Assembly: GCA_014381465.1 (NCBI GenBank)
Contig: JACNLP010000079.1
Span: 1-45,149 of the forward strand
DNA: 45,149 bases
Direction: 5' to 3'
Source: Flavobacteriales bacterium
GTDB taxonomy: Bacteria; Bacteroidota; Bacteroidia; Flavobacteriales; BACL11
Shown piece by piece: positions 16,635 through 25,283 of this stretch. The translations under genes were made by a program, and so were the position numbers. Below the pieces are notes generated by a model. The model was given only the letters and a program-made list of their open reading frames with translations. It was not told where the DNA came from and did no database searches. The first letter of the stretch is position 1. Each line of letters starts with the position of its first letter.

Positions 16635-17691
16635 TATTCTTGTTTCTTCTTCTTAGAATAATAAATGGGATTGACATTGCTAAATATGCGATAAGTGCCA
16701 AAATAGTTATTGCATAATTAATATTTATATCTAGTAATAACAAAGAAATAAGTATCATAACTATACTTGCAATATAAATTATTATTGCTGTCTGCTTATG
16801 TGAAAATCCTAAATCTAGTAAAGCATGATGAATATGATTTCTATCTGCATAAAGTGGAGATTTCCCTCTTACTAATCGTAAAATAAAAACTCTCAAAGAA
16901 TCAAATAAAGGAACTGCTAAAATAGAAATTGCCATAAGTGGTCCTTTATTTACATAGCTAATTTCTTCAGAAATAATACCTGTTTTTATAAGATCAATAG
17001 CTAATACTGCAAGTGTAAAACCAACTACTAATGAACCAGTATCTCCCATAAAAATTTTGGCTGGATGAAAATTATATTTTAGGTATGCCAAAAGAGTTCC
17101 TGTTAATGAAAAAGAAAGAATTGTCATTTCGTAATGAGCTGCCATAAAAGTAAAAAAACCAAAAGCTACAGATGCAATAATACCAATTCCTGCAGCTAAT
17201 CCATCAATTCCATCAATTAAATTGTAAGCATTAGTAATAACTACAACTGTAAAAATTGTAAATATTAAACTTATCCAAGAAGGTAGTTCAAATACTCCCC
17301 AAACACCATGCATATTTGTAATTTCAAAATCGGCTAAATAAACTATTATTAGGATAGCTACTAGTTGTCCAATCATTTTTCTTGTAGGGCTAAGCGATAA
17401 GAGGTCATCAATAATTCCCACAAAAAATATTATAATAAGTGCTGAAAGTACAAATTGAATATTCTCATTATCCTTTATGCCAATCCCCCAAAAAAGAAGT
17501 GCGAAAGCTATACCTGAAAAAATACCAATGCCTCCAAAAACAGGGATTCTTTTTTCATGTGAAGCACGCTCACCAGGATTATCGTAAAGGCGTCTGCTTT
17601 CAGCAAACTGAATTATTTTAGGAATTACCAAATAAGTAATAAGTAGGGAGGTAAAAAATCCAAAAAAGATATTAATTACTATTTGATCCAA
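16627..17691 (-). CDS. WecA/TagO-type undecaprenyl-phosphate sugar-1-phosphate transferase
   Basis: 354 residues with about ten membrane helices. This polyprenyl-phosphate N-acetylhexosamine-1-phosphate transferase would start lipid-linked repeat-unit assembly at the inner membrane. Family motifs are present: an N-terminal helix with YDNPGERASHEKRIP, the aspartate-rich IIDDLL, NAYNLIDGIDGLAAG, FHPAKIFMGDTGSL, and the histidine motif DRNHIHHALLDLG. The HIHH motif places it with WecA/TagO rather than MraY. It starts at TTG 17691, as no ATG or GTG fits the N-terminus, five bases after the gmd stop. It is the likely initiating enzyme for the polysaccharide encoded from 15 to 34 kb. Confidence 0.9.
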   Translation of the reverse strand: MDQIVINIFFGFFTSLLITYLVIPKIIQFAESRRLYDNPGERASHEKRIPVFGGIGIFSGIAFALLFWGIGIKDNENIQFVLSALIIIFFVGIIDDLLSLSPTRKMIGQLVAILIIVYLADFEITNMHGVWGVFELPSWISLIFTIFTVVVITNAYNLIDGIDGLAAGIGIIASVAFGFFTFMAAHYEMTILSFSLTGTLLAYLKYNFHPAKIFMGDTGSLVVGFTLAVLAIDLIKTGIISEEISYVNKGPLMAISILAVPLFDSLRVFILRLVRGKSPLYADRNHIHHALLDLGFSHKQTAIIIYIASIVMILISLLLLDININYAITILALIAYLAMSIPFIILRRRNKNNA

Positions 17692-17696
17692 TTCCC

Positions 17697-18731
17697 TTAT
17701 CTTTTTGAGTTGTTTTTTAATCCTTCTATATCAGATTCAACCATTATTTTGCATAAATTTTCAATAGTAGTTTTTGGTTTCCAGCCAAGTAGCTTTTCTG
17801 CTTTTGCTGGGTTGCCAATTAAAGCATCTACTTCTGCTAATCTATAATACTTTTCACAAACCCTAACTATCGTTTTCCCTGATTGTTTATCAATTCCTTT
17901 TTCTTTTTTTCCAACTCCTTCCCACTGAATTTCTTTGCCTATTGTGGCAAATGCTAACTCAGTAAATTCTCTAACAGTAGCAGCTCTATTGGTTGCCAAA
18001 ACAAAAGTATCGGAAACATCATGTTGCATCATTCTATACATTCCTTCTACAAATTCTGGGGCATACCCCCAATCTCTGCTTGCATCCAAATTGCCCAATT
18101 CTATACAATTACCTTCACCAGCATTTATTCTCGCAACTCCATCTGTTATTTTTCTGGTTACAAATTCTAATCCTCTAAGCGGAGATTCATGATTAAAAAG
18201 TATTCCACTGCAAGCAAAAATATTATAAGATTCTCGATAATTCTGTGTCATCCAATGAGCATATAATTTTGAAACCCCATAAGGGCTTCTAGGGTAAAAA
18301 GGGGTTGTTTCTTTTTGTGGGATTTCTTGCACTTTTCCGTAAAGTTCAGAAGTAGAGGCTTGATAAAACTTTATGTTTTTATCCACAATTCGGATGGCTT
18401 CAAGAAGATGTGTAACTCCAATTCCTGTAATCATACTTGTTGCAATTGGCTGATCAAAAGATACATGAACAAAACTTTGAGCTGCCAAATTATAAATTTC
18501 ATCTGGTCTAATTTCAGAAACCATTCTTATTGTACTAGAGGCATCAATTAAATCGTGTTCTATTAATATAAGATTCGGATTTTCCTTAATTCCTAAATAC
18601 TCAATACGCCAAAAGTTTTGCGAACTTGTTCTTCTATAGGCTCCATAAACCTTATAGTTTTTAGCTAGTAAAAATTGGGCTAAGTAAGCACCATCCTGCC
18701 CTGTTATTCCAGTTATAATTGCTTTTTTCAT
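17697..18731 (-). CDS. gmd: GDP-mannose 4,6-dehydratase
   Basis: 344 residues. An extended short-chain dehydrogenase that converts GDP-D-mannose to GDP-4-keto-6-deoxy-D-mannose using NADP. The Rossmann motif [10 protein letters not shown] is at 8-17. Catalytic residues lie in [10 protein letters not shown] (T127 or S126 and E129) and [15 protein letters not shown] (Y151, K155). The core also has [22 protein letters not shown] and the C-terminal [23 protein letters not shown]. The product is the precursor of GDP-fucose, GDP-rhamnose and GDP-perosamine; no Fcl, Rmd or Per gene is in the window. Because gmhB and gmhA lie next to it, a heptose substrate (as for DmhA-type homologues) cannot be excluded. 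Confidence 0.88.
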   Translation of the reverse strand: MKKAIITGITGQDGAYLAQFLLAKNYKVYGAYRRTSSQNFWRIEYLGIKENPNLILIEHDLIDASSTIRMVSEIRPDEIYNLAAQSFVHVSFDQPIATSMITGIGVTHLLEAIRIVDKNIKFYQASTSELYGKVQEIPQKETTPFYPRSPYGVSKLYAHWMTQNYRESYNIFACSGILFNHESPLRGLEFVTRKITDGVARINAGEGNCIELGNLDASRDWGYAPEFVEGMYRMMQHDVSDTFVLATNRAATVREFTELAFATIGKEIQWEGVGKKEKGIDKQSGKTIVRVCEKYYRLAEVDALIGNPAKAEKLLGWKPKTTIENLCKIMVESDIEGLKNNSKR

Positions 18732-18776
18732 TAAAGGAGGTTACTTGTTTTAGGTGTAAAAATACTCATAAATAAT

Positions 18777-19280
18777 TTAATGGGCTATTATTTGCTCTGT
18801 CCAATTATATAAAGTGAATATATTATCTACTTTTATAGTATTTAACCCCATAGTTTTTCCTGCTACAATATCAGAAGGAGAATCGCCAATTAAATATGAT
18901 TTTTTTATTCTGATTTCAGGAAAATCTTTAATTGCATTTTCAATCATTCCTGTTTTTGGTTTTCGGCAATTACATTTGCTTTTTTCTAAATGAGGGCAAA
19001 AATAAATTTTATCAATTTTTCCACCCACTTGCTGAATATTTTCTATCATAGTTTGATGTAAAATAATCAAATCGTTTTCGCTCATTATACCTTTGCTAAT
19101 TCCTTGCTGATTAGTGATGATGATGATTCTATTAAACAATTGGCTTAATATTTTTATTGCAATTAATGCCTGTGGCATAAACTCAAATTCTTGCCAATTT
19201 CTCACATATCTTCCTTCCAATTTTTTATTTATAACACCATCTCTATCTAAAAAAAGTGTATCAAAACTTGAGTTTTCCAC
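18777..19280 (-). CDS. gmhB: Heptose-bisphosphate phosphatase-like HAD hydrolase
   Basis: 167 residues of the histidinol/heptose-bisphosphate phosphatase group. The HAD nucleophile motif is FLDRDGVINK (D12, D14), and the late GDSPSDIVAGK motif completes the site. A zinc-binding loop reads CPHLEKSKCNCRKPKTGM, with the C-x-H and C-x-C ligands typical of GmhB. It would dephosphorylate manno-heptose 1,7-bisphosphate. The start is GTG at 19280, which overlaps the gmhA stop (TAGTG), indicating translational coupling. The heptose-7-phosphate kinase and the nucleotidyltransferase (HldE or HddA/HddC) are not in the window. Confidence 0.85.
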   Translation of the reverse strand: MENSSFDTLFLDRDGVINKKLEGRYVRNWQEFEFMPQALIAIKILSQLFNRIIIITNQQGISKGIMSENDLIILHQTMIENIQQVGGKIDKIYFCPHLEKSKCNCRKPKTGMIENAIKDFPEIRIKKSYLIGDSPSDIVAGKTMGLNTIKVDNIFTLYNWTEQIIAH

Positions 19281-19852
19281 TAGAATAATTCTTCTTCAAT
19301 TAATTGGCAAATTATATGCCCTATAAGAATGTGTGCTTCTTGAATTCTTGGCGTATCACTTGAAGGAACTCTAATTATGATATCGCAAATACCCTTCATT
19401 TTTCCTCCATCTTCTCCTGTAAATCCTATTGTTATCATATCCATTTCTTTAGCTTTTTGCATAGCTTTTACCACATTTGGCGAATTCCCAGAAGTAGAAA
19501 TCCCAAGTAAAACATCTTCTTTTCTTCCTGCTGCCTCTGTCATTCTAGCATAAGTTTCTTCATAGCCATAATCATTGGCAACAGCTGTAATATATGAAGA
19601 ATTTACATGAAGAGCCTCTGCATAAAGGGGTTTTCTATCCTTATAAAATCTACCGCTAAGTTCTGCTGCAATATGTTGTGCATCTGAAGCAGAACCACCA
19701 TTACCGCACAATAGCATCTTTTTGTCATTTCGAAAAGCATCAATGCAAACTTTTACAATTTGCTCAATAGTTTGTAACAAATTCTCATCCTTTAATATAG
19801 TGCTAAAATTTTCTTTTGATTTTTGTATGCAATTTGAAATTCTATTTATCAT
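19280..19852 (-). CDS. gmhA: Sedoheptulose-7-phosphate isomerase
   Basis: 190 residues, normal GmhA size, with a SIS fold. It converts sedoheptulose 7-phosphate to D-glycero-manno-heptose 7-phosphate, the first committed step of ADP- or GDP-heptose synthesis. Conserved elements include LCGNGGSASDAQHIAAELSGRF, GISTSGNSPNV and the C-terminal TPRIQEAHILIGHIIC with the catalytic histidine region. It is coupled to gmhB through a one-base overlap. A TAATTTTG box on the minus strand (19878-19885) lies 26 bases upstream and could be a promoter, although it sits inside the end of the GT4 gene. Confidence 0.92.
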   Translation of the reverse strand: MINRISNCIQKSKENFSTILKDENLLQTIEQIVKVCIDAFRNDKKMLLCGNGGSASDAQHIAAELSGRFYKDRKPLYAEALHVNSSYITAVANDYGYEETYARMTEAAGRKEDVLLGISTSGNSPNVVKAMQKAKEMDMITIGFTGEDGGKMKGICDIIIRVPSSDTPRIQEAHILIGHIICQLIEEELF

Positions 19853-19882
19853 CTTTATTTGGTTTTTGGCTAAAATACAAAA

Positions 19883-21028
19883 TTATAATGTTTGATAAGC
19901 ATCTTTAGTTTTCTTCCCAATTTCCTCCCAACTATATTTTGTTTTAATTAGTTCCGCTCCATTTTTCCTTACTCTTTCCAATTGCTTTTCATCACTTAAA
20001 ACACTATTAATTTTATCTGCCAAAGAAGTGGGGTTTTCACTTTCAAATAAAAAGCCATTTTCATTGTCTTTTAGAATCTCTTTTAGAGGCGGAAGATTGG
20101 AAGTAAGTACTCCTTTTTCAAAACTAAGGGTCATCATTAACACTCCACTTTGGTATATTTTTTTGTAAGGCAAAACTACCAAATCTGATGCGCAATAATA
20201 ATGAGGAACATCTTTATTTTCTATAAATTTAGTATGTAATAAACAGTACTCTTGTAAATCATTTTCTTTAATTATTTTTTGATATGGTGAAAAATCATTT
20301 TCCCATACCCTTCCTGCAATTACAAGTAAAACATCTGGATTTTTTTCAATTACTGATTTTAAAGAGTTTAATAATATTTCTAATCCTTTTACTTTTTTTA
20401 TCATCCCAAAAAAGAGTAATATTTTTTTATTTAATGGGATTTTTAATCTGTTTCTTGATGCTATTTTATCGTTTTGAATGCTTATAAATGGGATGTAATT
20501 TCCATGAGGAATAATTCTTATTTTTTTAGTATCAATCTTGCTTAATTTCAAGATTTCTATTTTGGAAAATTCATTATGTGTTAAAACCAAATCTGTTAAT
20601 TTGTAAATCCAAGTTATTAAAATAGAATTTTCATTTTTACTAGCAAAACTATTCACATCATGAATCGTAAGCACTACTTTTCCCCATAGGATCTTTACTA
20701 AACACACATTAAAAAAGATAAAAATATTTGTATAAAAAATATGAAAATGAAATACAGAACAACCCATAATTCGAGCATGAAAAACAGACCGAATACTTCC
20801 TAAAATATATTTAATTCCATTTAATAATTTGAACTTACTAGAAAATAGAAAACCGTAAAATTGATAAAATTCAAGTCCTGAAATCTTAGGATTGTCCGTT
20901 TCTTTATTGGTATATAAACTCACATCAACCCCAATATTTGTTAAGCCCTGTGCTTGTCCAAAAAGATAAAAATGATGTGAACTTCCATGTGCCCCTAAGG
21001 GGTCTATTATTGCTACTTTTCTTTTCAT
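19883..21028 (-). CDS. Glycosyltransferase family 4
   Basis: 381 residues from ATG 21028 (MKRKVAIIDPLGAHGSSHHF). A 29-codon upstream extension is open but would cover the promoter box and is unlikely. It is a GT-B fold retaining glycosyltransferase. The N-domain carries the acceptor side, followed by the linker IIPHGNYIPF and the C-domain donor site with ILLFFGMIKKVKGLEILL, VIAGRVWEN, DVPHYYCASDLVVLPYKKIYQSGVLMM and the EX7E-like segment before FLFESENP. It would add one sugar of the polysaccharide repeat unit or a core glycan; donor and acceptor are unknown. It is divergent from the MBOAT gene and is followed 31 bases later by gmhA. Confidence 0.88.
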   Translation of the reverse strand: MKRKVAIIDPLGAHGSSHHFYLFGQAQGLTNIGVDVSLYTNKETDNPKISGLEFYQFYGFLFSSKFKLLNGIKYILGSIRSVFHARIMGCSVFHFHIFYTNIFIFFNVCLVKILWGKVVLTIHDVNSFASKNENSILITWIYKLTDLVLTHNEFSKIEILKLSKIDTKKIRIIPHGNYIPFISIQNDKIASRNRLKIPLNKKILLFFGMIKKVKGLEILLNSLKSVIEKNPDVLLVIAGRVWENDFSPYQKIIKENDLQEYCLLHTKFIENKDVPHYYCASDLVVLPYKKIYQSGVLMMTLSFEKGVLTSNLPPLKEILKDNENGFLFESENPTSLADKINSVLSDEKQLERVRKNGAELIKTKYSWEEIGKKTKDAYQTL

Positions 21029-21040
21029 AATTTTAGGAAA

Positions 21041-21070
21041 CAAATATAAAATCTTTTCATAGACAAACAA
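21041..21070 (-). promoter_or_regulatory. Putative promoter of the GT4-gmhA-gmhB run
   Basis: The minus strand has TTG (21070-21068), a 19-base spacer and TATATTTG (21048-21041). This fits the Bacteroidota TTG/TAnnTTTG promoter and ends 12 bases before the ATG at 21028, implying a very short leader. Confidence 0.5.
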
Positions 21071-21075
21071 ATTTA

Positions 21076-21083
21076 TATATTTG
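21076..21083 (+). promoter_or_regulatory. Putative -7 box for the MBOAT gene
   Basis: TATATTTG on the plus strand matches TAnnTTTG and lies 49 bases before the MBOAT ATG. No convincing TTG -33 element precedes it. It overlaps the upstream edge of the divergent minus-strand promoter region. Confidence 0.4.
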
Positions 21084-21132
21084 CCACAAAGATGGAAATA
21101 AAAACAATATAACATTCGACTAAATAAGCTAA

Positions 21133-22599
21133 ATGCTATTTAACTCCTTACAATTCCTGATTTTCTTTCCTATTGTGGTAAGTATTTTCTTTTTGTTGCC
21201 GCAAAAAAGAAGGTGGATATTATTACTGATTGCTTCCTATTATTTTTATATGTGTTGGAAAGTGGAGTATATTGTTTTGATTATTGCATCTACGCTAATT
21301 GATTATTATGTTGCTAAACAAATGGCTGCATTAACTAAAAAAGCCAAAAGAAAAAAATGGCTACTTATTAGTTTGTTCTCAAATCTTGGCATTCTATTTG
21401 GCTTTAAATATTTTAATTTTATAAACGAAAATGTACAAGCCATTTTCGATAACTTTAATATTTTTTATGGAGTCCCTACTTTTGATATTTTACTTCCTGT
21501 GGGGATTTCATTTTATACTTTTCAAACCTTGAGTTATACCATAGATGTATATAATGGAAAAACCCCAGTACAAAATCATTTAGGAATTTTTGCGGTATAT
21601 GTGTCCTTTTTCCCTCAACTGGTTGCAGGCCCTATAGAAAGATCAAATCATTTACTACCACAATTTTTTGTTGAGCATAAGTTTAGTTACGATAGAGTGA
21701 AATTCGGGTTACAACAAATGTTATGGGGGTTTTTTAAAAAAGTAGTTATTGCTGATAGGTTAGCAATTGTAGTTGATGGTGTTTATAATAATTTAGATAA
21801 TTATTCGGGATTCTCACTTCTTGTAGCAACTCTATTTTTTACTTTTCAGATTTATTGCGATTTTTCTGGATATTCAGATATTGCAATTGGCTCAGCAAGA
21901 GTAATGGGTTTTGAATTAATGGATAATTTTAAGCGTCCTTATTTTTCAAAATCAATTTCAGAATTTTGGCAAAGATGGCATATTTCTCTTTCAACTTGGT
22001 TCAGAGATTATTTGTATATTCCACTTGGAGGAAATAGGGTTGTAAAGTGGCGGTGGTATTATAATTTATTTATTACCTTTTTGGTAAGTGGGTTTTGGCA
22101 TGGTGCTAATTGGACTTTTATTGTGTGGGGGGCACTGCATGGTACTTATCTAATTATGGCTATTGGTTTAAGAAAACCTAAACAATATATTCTTGATTTA
22201 TTTAAACTAAACAACACTTATGCTCATAAAACATATCAAGTAGGGTTTACTTTTTCTTTAGCTGTTTTTGCTTGGATTTTTTTTAGGGCAAATAATATTT
22301 CGGATGCCTTTTATGTAATTAGTAATATCTTTTCTGATATTGGCGATTATACTAATTTATCGTTAATGAAACTAAAACTAAGAGGGCTTGGGGTGAGTCA
22401 AAATGATATGTTAATTTCATTTGGATTAATTGTATTTATGGAACTCTATAATTTATACGAAAGAAGTGGGTGTGTTTGGAAAAAATTGGGAAATAAACCA
22501 AAATGGATAAGATGGGGAGTTTATTATATTCTGATTTTTGGCATTTTATTTTTAGCACCTTATTCTAGAGTTAGTAACTTTATTTATTTTCAATTTTAG
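21133..22599 (+). CDS. MBOAT-family O-acyltransferase (AlgI-like)
   Basis: 488 residues with about eleven membrane helices. The MBOAT family includes AlgI, DltB and PatA, which pass acyl groups across the membrane to extracytoplasmic acceptors. Diagnostic segments are LLPVGISFYTFQTLSYTIDVY, FFPQLVAGPIER, QIYCDFSGYSDIAIG, FWQRWHISLSTWFRDYLYIPLGGNR and the catalytic-histidine region SGFWHGANWTFIVWGALHG (H323 in FWHGAN). The downstream gene, starting on the next base after the stop, encodes an SGNH-like membrane-anchored protein, the usual partner arrangement for O-acetylation of a surface polymer. The gene is inverted relative to both flanking polysaccharide runs. Confidence 0.93.
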   Translation: MLFNSLQFLIFFPIVVSIFFLLPQKRRWILLLIASYYFYMCWKVEYIVLIIASTLIDYYVAKQMAALTKKAKRKKWLLISLFSNLGILFGFKYFNFINENVQAIFDNFNIFYGVPTFDILLPVGISFYTFQTLSYTIDVYNGKTPVQNHLGIFAVYVSFFPQLVAGPIERSNHLLPQFFVEHKFSYDRVKFGLQQMLWGFFKKVVIADRLAIVVDGVYNNLDNYSGFSLLVATLFFTFQIYCDFSGYSDIAIGSARVMGFELMDNFKRPYFSKSISEFWQRWHISLSTWFRDYLYIPLGGNRVVKWRWYYNLFITFLVSGFWHGANWTFIVWGALHGTYLIMAIGLRKPKQYILDLFKLNNTYAHKTYQVGFTFSLAVFAWIFFRANNISDAFYVISNIFSDIGDYTNLSLMKLKLRGLGVSQNDMLISFGLIVFMELYNLYERSGCVWKKLGNKPKWIRWGVYYILIFGILFLAPYSRVSNFIYFQF

Positions 22600-23529
22600 A
22601 TGAACAAAGAAGTGAAAATATTAGTGAAAAAAGGGAGTGTTTTTATACTGCCAATAATAGCTTGGATTTGCATTGTGATTGCAATAGACCCTTTCAATTA
22701 TTTTAATGTATCTGATATAATTTCTGAAAAATCTAAAAAACAATCTGCTCAAAAATTAAACTCCCTTCTTTATAATGCAATTAATTTTAAAAACAATCCA
22801 ACTAATAGTATAATTATTGGTGATTCAAGAATTAGAAAATTGCCAAATAAAAGAATTAAAGAGCTAACAGGAGATGATTATTACACTCTGCATTCTAATG
22901 CTGCAAAACTCAATGAAATAATTGATTTGTTTTGGTTGGCAAATGACTATTCTCAATTAGAAAATGTGATAATAGGCATCAACTTTAACTTATATAACGA
23001 ATATGCATATTCAAATAGAGTTGCTGATGTGAAAGAATTAATTTACAATCCTTTTATATATATCTTTAATTGGAATATTGCAGAAACCATTTATTTAGCA
23101 TTAAAGAATGAATTTTTTGGAAAAGCAAAAAAGCAAAAAAAAGATAGAGATAAGTTTTGGAAACATACAATTTCAACTGTTGCTAAAAATCATTATTCAA
23201 AATGGAAATATCCTAAAACTTTGCTTTCTGAACTTTCAGAAATTGATGCATATTGCAAAGAAAAAAACATTAAACTCACTTTATTAATTGTGCCGCATCA
23301 TAAAGAATTTCATGATAGATTAGTTGAATTTGGTTTGACAGAAGAAGAAGAAAGTTTCAAAAATGAAATAAGTAGATTTGGAACTACTATTGACTATAAC
23401 TTTCCAAATACAATTACTAATTGTAAGGAATGTTTTGGAGATCCTATACATACAACCGATTCTATAAGTAGAATAATTGTGGAGGATTTATTCTCAGATT
23501 CATTAATAATAGGTAAGCTGTTACAATAA
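22600..23529 (+). CDS. Membrane-anchored SGNH-hydrolase-like partner of the MBOAT protein
   Basis: 309 residues. A single N-terminal membrane segment (about 13-30) leaves the remainder in the periplasm. An SGNH-type block I reads IIIGDSRIRKL (GDS at 74-76). A possible final D-x-x-H dyad is D281-P-I-H284, shortly before the C-terminus, so catalytic Ser, Asp and His can be proposed. No named family is recognised beyond this. Proteins in this position after MBOAT genes (AlgJ/AlgX or DHHW types) complete the transfer of acetyl groups to polysaccharide. The ATG follows the MBOAT stop directly (TAGATG), which suggests coupled translation. The 3' end overlaps the convergent GT2 gene by nine bases. 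Confidence 0.6.
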   Translation: MNKEVKILVKKGSVFILPIIAWICIVIAIDPFNYFNVSDIISEKSKKQSAQKLNSLLYNAINFKNNPTNSIIIGDSRIRKLPNKRIKELTGDDYYTLHSNAAKLNEIIDLFWLANDYSQLENVIIGINFNLYNEYAYSNRVADVKELIYNPFIYIFNWNIAETIYLALKNEFFGKAKKQKKDRDKFWKHTISTVAKNHYSKWKYPKTLLSELSEIDAYCKEKNIKLTLLIVPHHKEFHDRLVEFGLTEEEESFKNEISRFGTTIDYNFPNTITNCKECFGDPIHTTDSISRIIVEDLFSDSLIIGKLLQ

Positions 23530-24429
23530 CAATCCTTCAAAATAGGACTTATTTATAAGCCAAAAAGTAGAACTATTTTTTCTTATTTTAGGATTTACTA
23601 AAATCCGAATATTGTTTTTAAAGAATAGCAAGCAGATAAAACAGTAAGCATAAAGTCCTCCTATTTTTTTTAAGAAATAGATGTGATTTCTGGTAGTTTG
23701 CTTTAAGAAAAAATTTCCTCTATAAGTTCTCTTTTTTTCTGTTTTGAATGACTTTGTTAAACTCCCTACTTTATGAAAAAAGCTAATGTTTGGGGCATAA
23801 TACATTTTATGTTTTCCATTTTTGAAAATCCTATACGAAAAATCGGTGTCATCAAAATAGACAAAATATTTTTCGTCCATGAAACCAATATCTTCAAAAA
23901 TTTCTTTTTTAGCTAAAAGGCAGCAAGTTGGGGCGTACTCAATCTTCTTAATTTCATCATATTGTCCTGTGTCAATTTCTTCCATTCCTCTATGCAATGG
24001 CAAAAATCCTTTACTTTTTACAAACCAACTTCCTGCATACCAAATTTTTTTCGGATTATCAAAATACATCATCTTTGGAGTTACCAAACTACAGTTTTTC
24101 TCATTCTGAACCTTTAATAATTTGCTTATCATTTCCCTTTCAAATTCCACATCATTATTGATAATAAGCACTTGATCACAACCATCTTCTATGGCTTTTT
24201 TTATACCCTGATTATTTGCTTTAGCTACTCCATAATTACTTTTATTTTTTATTATAATCAATCTTGAATCTTGCTCTTTTTCTAATACAGATAAGGTGTT
24301 ATCAGTTGACGCATTATCAATAACATATAGCACAATATTGTTATGAGATTGCTTCCAAACACAATCTAAGAATGGTTTCAACACATCATCAGAATTATAT
24401 GTTATTGTTACCAAACCTATTTTTTCCAT
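23521..24429 (-). CDS. Glycosyltransferase family 2 (rhamnosyltransferase-like)
   Basis: 302 residues. The GT-A catalytic domain opens with IGLVTITYNSDDVLKPFL and has VIDNASTDNTL, SNYGVAKANNQGI and the metal-binding IINNDVEFE. The acceptor half includes DEKYFVYFDDTDFSYRI and HKVGSLT, as in WbbL/RfbF-type transferases that add rhamnose or related sugars. A hydrophobic C-terminal stretch may associate with the membrane. It is the last gene of the sulfotransferase-containing operon and overlaps the preceding gene by 13 bases. A role in building the repeat unit is likely; the sugar is not determined, although the nearby dTDP-rhamnose-4-epimerase-like gene would fit a deoxytalose or rhamnose donor. 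Confidence 0.88.
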   Translation of the reverse strand: MEKIGLVTITYNSDDVLKPFLDCVWKQSHNNIVLYVIDNASTDNTLSVLEKEQDSRLIIIKNKSNYGVAKANNQGIKKAIEDGCDQVLIINNDVEFEREMISKLLKVQNEKNCSLVTPKMMYFDNPKKIWYAGSWFVKSKGFLPLHRGMEEIDTGQYDEIKKIEYAPTCCLLAKKEIFEDIGFMDEKYFVYFDDTDFSYRIFKNGKHKMYYAPNISFFHKVGSLTKSFKTEKKRTYRGNFFLKQTTRNHIYFLKKIGGLYAYCFICLLFFKNNIRILVNPKIRKNSSTFWLINKSYFEGLLL

Positions 24430-25283
24430 CTTGATAAGTCTTCTGATAATAATGTTTCTAAAAGAGAAATGTCTTGTGCAAATATTTGATTTATTTCAGC
24501 TCTAAGCTTTAGAGATAATTCTGGCTTTTTATCCTTTTTAAATAACATCTTTCTAATACTTTTTATTATCGTTTCTGGGATTATAAAATTCAAGAGTTTT
24601 CTTAAAAACACCAAAGAATAAATTTTCCTAATTAAATTGTTTTTTGGACTACTAAAAGTGTTATGTTTTTCTCCAACTTCTGCCATAAAACTACTATCTA
24701 CCCCTAAAAATTGATACACTTTTTCAATAACTTCTTCTATCTCATTTTTGAAATCTTGATAAAAAATAATATGGACATTTGTACTCTCAAATACATCTAA
24801 ATATCTTTTTACTTGCTCAAAATACAAACCCAATTCGATATATTGTTGGTAAAACAATTTTGATTTTCTACTTCTATTTTCATTTTCCAAAACGCTTTCA
24901 AATGGTTTATTGATAAGCCCTAAACGATAGTCCATTAAATAATGGGAAAAAGCTCTATCTGTAGGATTTCTAAGCATTATAATAATTTTCCCGTGATTAT
25001 TATATGTCTTGATTTTTTCAGGAACCTCTTTGTAAAATAAATAAGAAACGCTTGCCTCTCCATATTTTTTTTCTTGCTGTGTTGGGAAAAGGTTGTGGTA
25101 TTTTTCTAATGTGTCTATTCTGTTTTTTCCATAATACAACCCTTGTTTTTGTAAAGCTAAATCTGAAAAAAAATCTGTTTCCTTCTGAGAACTCATCTCA
25201 ATTTCTGGGTGTTCATTTAGATAATGATATAAAGAAGTTGTACCCGCTTTTGGAGCACCTACTATGAAAAAATCTACTTTCAT
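24417..25283 (-). CDS. PAPS-dependent sulfotransferase (A)
   Basis: 288 residues with a P-loop-like sulfotransferase fold. The 5'-phosphosulfate loop is VGAPKAGTTSLYHYLNEHPEI (core at 9-17), and the 3'-phosphate site is IIMLRNPTDRAFSHYL (R105, S113). The later HNTFSSPKNNLIRKIY segment and a C-terminal LLSEDLSRWKK end match the Sulfotransfer_1/heparan-sulfate-like group. It would transfer sulfate from PAPS to a sugar hydroxyl in the cytoplasm. Its ATG overlaps the stop of the upstream sulfotransferase (ATGA). It is paralogous to the genes at 30677 and 31570, which share length, loop and tryptophan-ended C-terminus. The acceptor is presumably a sugar of the locus-encoded glycan. Confidence 0.9.
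   Translation of the reverse strand: MKVDFFIVGAPKAGTTSLYHYLNEHPEIEMSSQKETDFFSDLALQKQGLYYGKNRIDTLEKYHNLFPTQQEKKYGEASVSYLFYKEVPEKIKTYNNHGKIIIMLRNPTDRAFSHYLMDYRLGLINKPFESVLENENRSRKSKLFYQQYIELGLYFEQVKRYLDVFESTNVHIIFYQDFKNEIEEVIEKVYQFLGVDSSFMAEVGEKHNTFSSPKNNLIRKIYSLVFLRKLLNFIIPETIIKSIRKMLFKKDKKPELSLKLRAEINQIFAQDISLLETLLSEDLSRWKK

Noticed and set aside
21029-21115. 29-codon N-terminal extension of the GT4 protein
   Set aside because: It starts upstream of the TTG/TATATTTG promoter, has no family similarity, and MKRKVAIIDP is a normal GT4 start.
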